From Phycisphaerales bacterium (lineage in GTDB: Bacteria > Planctomycetota > Phycisphaerae > Sedimentisphaerales > Anaerobacaceae): 7,096 bases of DNA. The notes beneath the pieces are model-generated. The model searched no databases. It had not been told where the DNA came from and saw only the letters and a list, made by a program, of their open reading frames with translations. The position numbers were made by a program, and so were the translations under genes. The DNA lies in contig DSDB01000667.1 in the NCBI GenBank assembly GCA_011057845.1, forward strand, positions 1-7,096, in the 5' to 3' direction. Below, one piece after another: positions 5,630 to 7,096 of this stretch. Within the stretch, counting starts at the first letter, position 1, and each line of letters opens with the position of its first letter.

Positions 5630-7096
5630 CAAGACGGTGCAATGGACGCAGCAACAATCACAGGCCATCAGGGCCCGCGGCCGCGACGTACTGGTGACGG
5701 CATCGGCGGGCACGGGCAAAACGGCGGTGCTCTCCGGACGGTGCGTCGAAATCGTCGCTGATCCAGGGATATGCCCCGATGTCGGCGCCATCCTGGTGCT
5801 GACGTTTACCGACATGGCGGCCGAGGAGATGCGATCTCGGATTGCGGCCTTGTTGCGACAGCGGGCCAGGCAGACCGGTAACGCCCATCTGGCCCGCCAG
5901 GTGGTGCTGTTGCAGGGCGCCGACATCAGCACGATTCACTCGTTCTGCAAGAGGCTGATTACGGAGTTCTTCCATGAGATAGACCTGGACCCCACCTTTG
6001 CGGTCCTCGATGCGGATGAGGTCCGGCTGCTCAAGGCCGAAACCCTCGAACGGACCATCGAATGGGCCTGGACACAAGAGGACCTGGCCGGGCCGCTGCG
6101 GCGGCTGTTGACCGGCCGGACGCTTGCCGGACCCAACGGGTTCCTCTCGCAGATCGTCGAGATCAGCGACCTGCTCGACACCGTCATCGACCGTCAGGGC
6201 TGGCGCCGCCGGGCGGTGGACGCGGTATCCGCCGAGCCGTTGGAGGGCAGTCTGGCGGGCGAGCACCTGCGCATGGTGGCTGAGCATGTTCGTGAGATAC
6301 TCGACCGCAGCCGCCACGCCGCAACCCTGTGTCGCGGGCATGAGCAGGCCACCAAGTGGCTTGATGCGTGGGAGCAGCCCTTCATCGCGCCGCTGGCCGC
6401 CGCCCTGGCGCTGTTGGAGAAGGGGCGATTCGATGCGTTCCTTGAGGCACTGGCGGTCATTGAGAAACCCCGGACGAACAAACCCAAGGGCCTTGACGGG
6501 CCTGTCGCCTCCATCATCGATGAACTGTCCCAGAAGGTCAAGAAACGTTTCGACGCCCTGAGGGACTTGGCGATACTCAATCCCGATTACATCGGGCAAA
6601 TCCGCGGGGCCGTCTGTGAACAGACGCAGGTGCTGGTCGAGCTGGTCCGGCAGTTCGACGCCTTCTATCAGCAGACCAAGCGTTCGCTCAACGGCCTGGA
6701 CTTCGCGGACCTGGAGCACCATGCCCTGCGGCTGCTCTGCGAGGACCCGACGGCCGAGGAACTCAAGTGCTCCACGACGGCGCTGGCGATGCGGGACAGG
6801 TACAGGGCTATTTTCGTCGATGAGTACCAGGATATCAACCCGGTGCAGAAAGCCATCCTGCGAATGCTGGCCGCCGGCGACAACGTGTTCTTCGTCGGGG
6901 ATGTCAAGCAGAGCATCTATGCGTTTCGCGGAGCCGAACCGGACATCTTTGTCAGCGACCTGCGGTCCGCCGCGGTCCACGACGCCGAAGGGACGGCCCT
7001 GCGGGTGGATCTGAACACCAATTTCCGGTCGCGACGGGAGATTCTGGATTTCGTGAACCACGTGTTCAACCGGACCATGACCGAAGGCGTGTCGAG
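5622..7096 (+). CDS. addA: ATP-dependent helicase/nuclease subunit A (AddA), 5' part (3' end outside window)
   Basis: AddA is the SF1A 3'-5' helicase motor of AddAB and carries a second nuclease domain at its C-terminus. The ATG at 5622 has GGGAG at 5611-5615 and overlaps the end of addB by 8 bases. The 491 visible residues run in frame to the window edge without a stop. Motifs appear in the expected order: the Q motif WTQQQSQAI (8-16), Walker A ASAGTGKT (27-34), motif Ia LTFTDMAAEEMRSRI, the STIHSFCKRL block, Walker B/motif II DEYQD (400-404), motif III FVGDVKQSIYAFRGAEPDIF (from 424), and motif IV LNTNFRSRREIL (from 464). The region between STIHSFC and DEYQD is the long, weakly conserved 1B domain. 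Known AddA proteins have about 1200 residues, so motifs V-VI and the PD-(D/E)XK nuclease should lie downstream. All visible catalytic residues are intact. Confidence 0.95.
   Translation, partial: MADKTVQWTQQQSQAIRARGRDVLVTASAGTGKTAVLSGRCVEIVADPGICPDVGAILVLTFTDMAAEEMRSRIAALLRQRARQTGNAHLARQVVLLQGADISTIHSFCKRLITEFFHEIDLDPTFAVLDADEVRLLKAETLERTIEWAWTQEDLAGPLRRLLTGRTLAGPNGFLSQIVEISDLLDTVIDRQGWRRRAVDAVSAEPLEGSLAGEHLRMVAEHVREILDRSRHAATLCRGHEQATKWLDAWEQPFIAPLAAALALLEKGRFDAFLEALAVIEKPRTNKPKGLDGPVASIIDELSQKVKKRFDALRDLAILNPDYIGQIRGAVCEQTQVLVELVRQFDAFYQQTKRSLNGLDFADLEHHALRLLCEDPTAEELKCSTTALAMRDRYRAIFVDEYQDINPVQKAILRMLAAGDNVFFVGDVKQSIYAFRGAEPDIFVSDLRSAAVHDAEGTALRVDLNTNFRSRREILDFVNHVFNRTMTEGVS

Noticed and set aside
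5658..7061. Long minus-strand open frame (467 codons) opposite addA, and a similar one at 273-1298
   Set aside because: Their translations show no domain or motif, and they lie opposite strongly supported + strand genes. Long antisense frames are expected in GC-rich coding DNA.

Overview
This GC-rich window reads as a chromosomal segment from a member of the Planctomycetota, most likely Phycisphaerae-like. That assignment is inferred from protein style and not from a marker gene. The first gene ends in the TVQGRYRYGLDKLR helix typical of planctomycete/verrucomicrobial ECF sigma factors. The second gene has the short 'TDRRIL...' cytoplasmic tail followed by an Ala-rich membrane anchor that I associate with many Phycisphaerae envelope proteins. 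All genes I recognise lie on the + strand, and the long minus-strand open frames are shadows of them.

Region 1 (1-1211) holds the 3' part of an ECF-type RNA polymerase sigma factor, translationally coupled by an ATGA overlap to a single-pass membrane protein. The membrane protein sits in the position usually taken by an anti-sigma factor but lacks the classical zinc anti-sigma signature. Region 2 (1212-1290) is a short intergenic stretch with a 20-bp dyad that may be an operator or promoter. Region 3 (1291-2100) is a BlaR1/MecR1-like (M56) membrane protein. Its HExxH zinc site reads HQFAR, the downstream glutamates are gone, and it stops before the last membrane helix and sensor domain. It therefore looks like a pseudo-protease or a decaying gene, and no BlaI repressor gene is visible beside it.

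Region 4 (2101-2203) carries a good sigma70-like promoter candidate and a strong ribosome binding site. Region 5 (2204 to the window end) is an addB-addA operon with an 8-bp gene overlap. AddB is complete at 1141 residues, with Walker A, the four iron-sulphur cysteines and the PD-(D/E)XK nuclease residues. AddA is cut by the window edge after 491 residues, which contain the first helicase motifs. Together AddA and AddB would form the helicase-nuclease that processes double-strand DNA ends for recombination, the counterpart of RecBCD.

I see no RNA genes, CRISPR arrays, insertion sequences or phage genes. The window looks largely like ordinary chromosome. The M56-like gene is its most unusual part.
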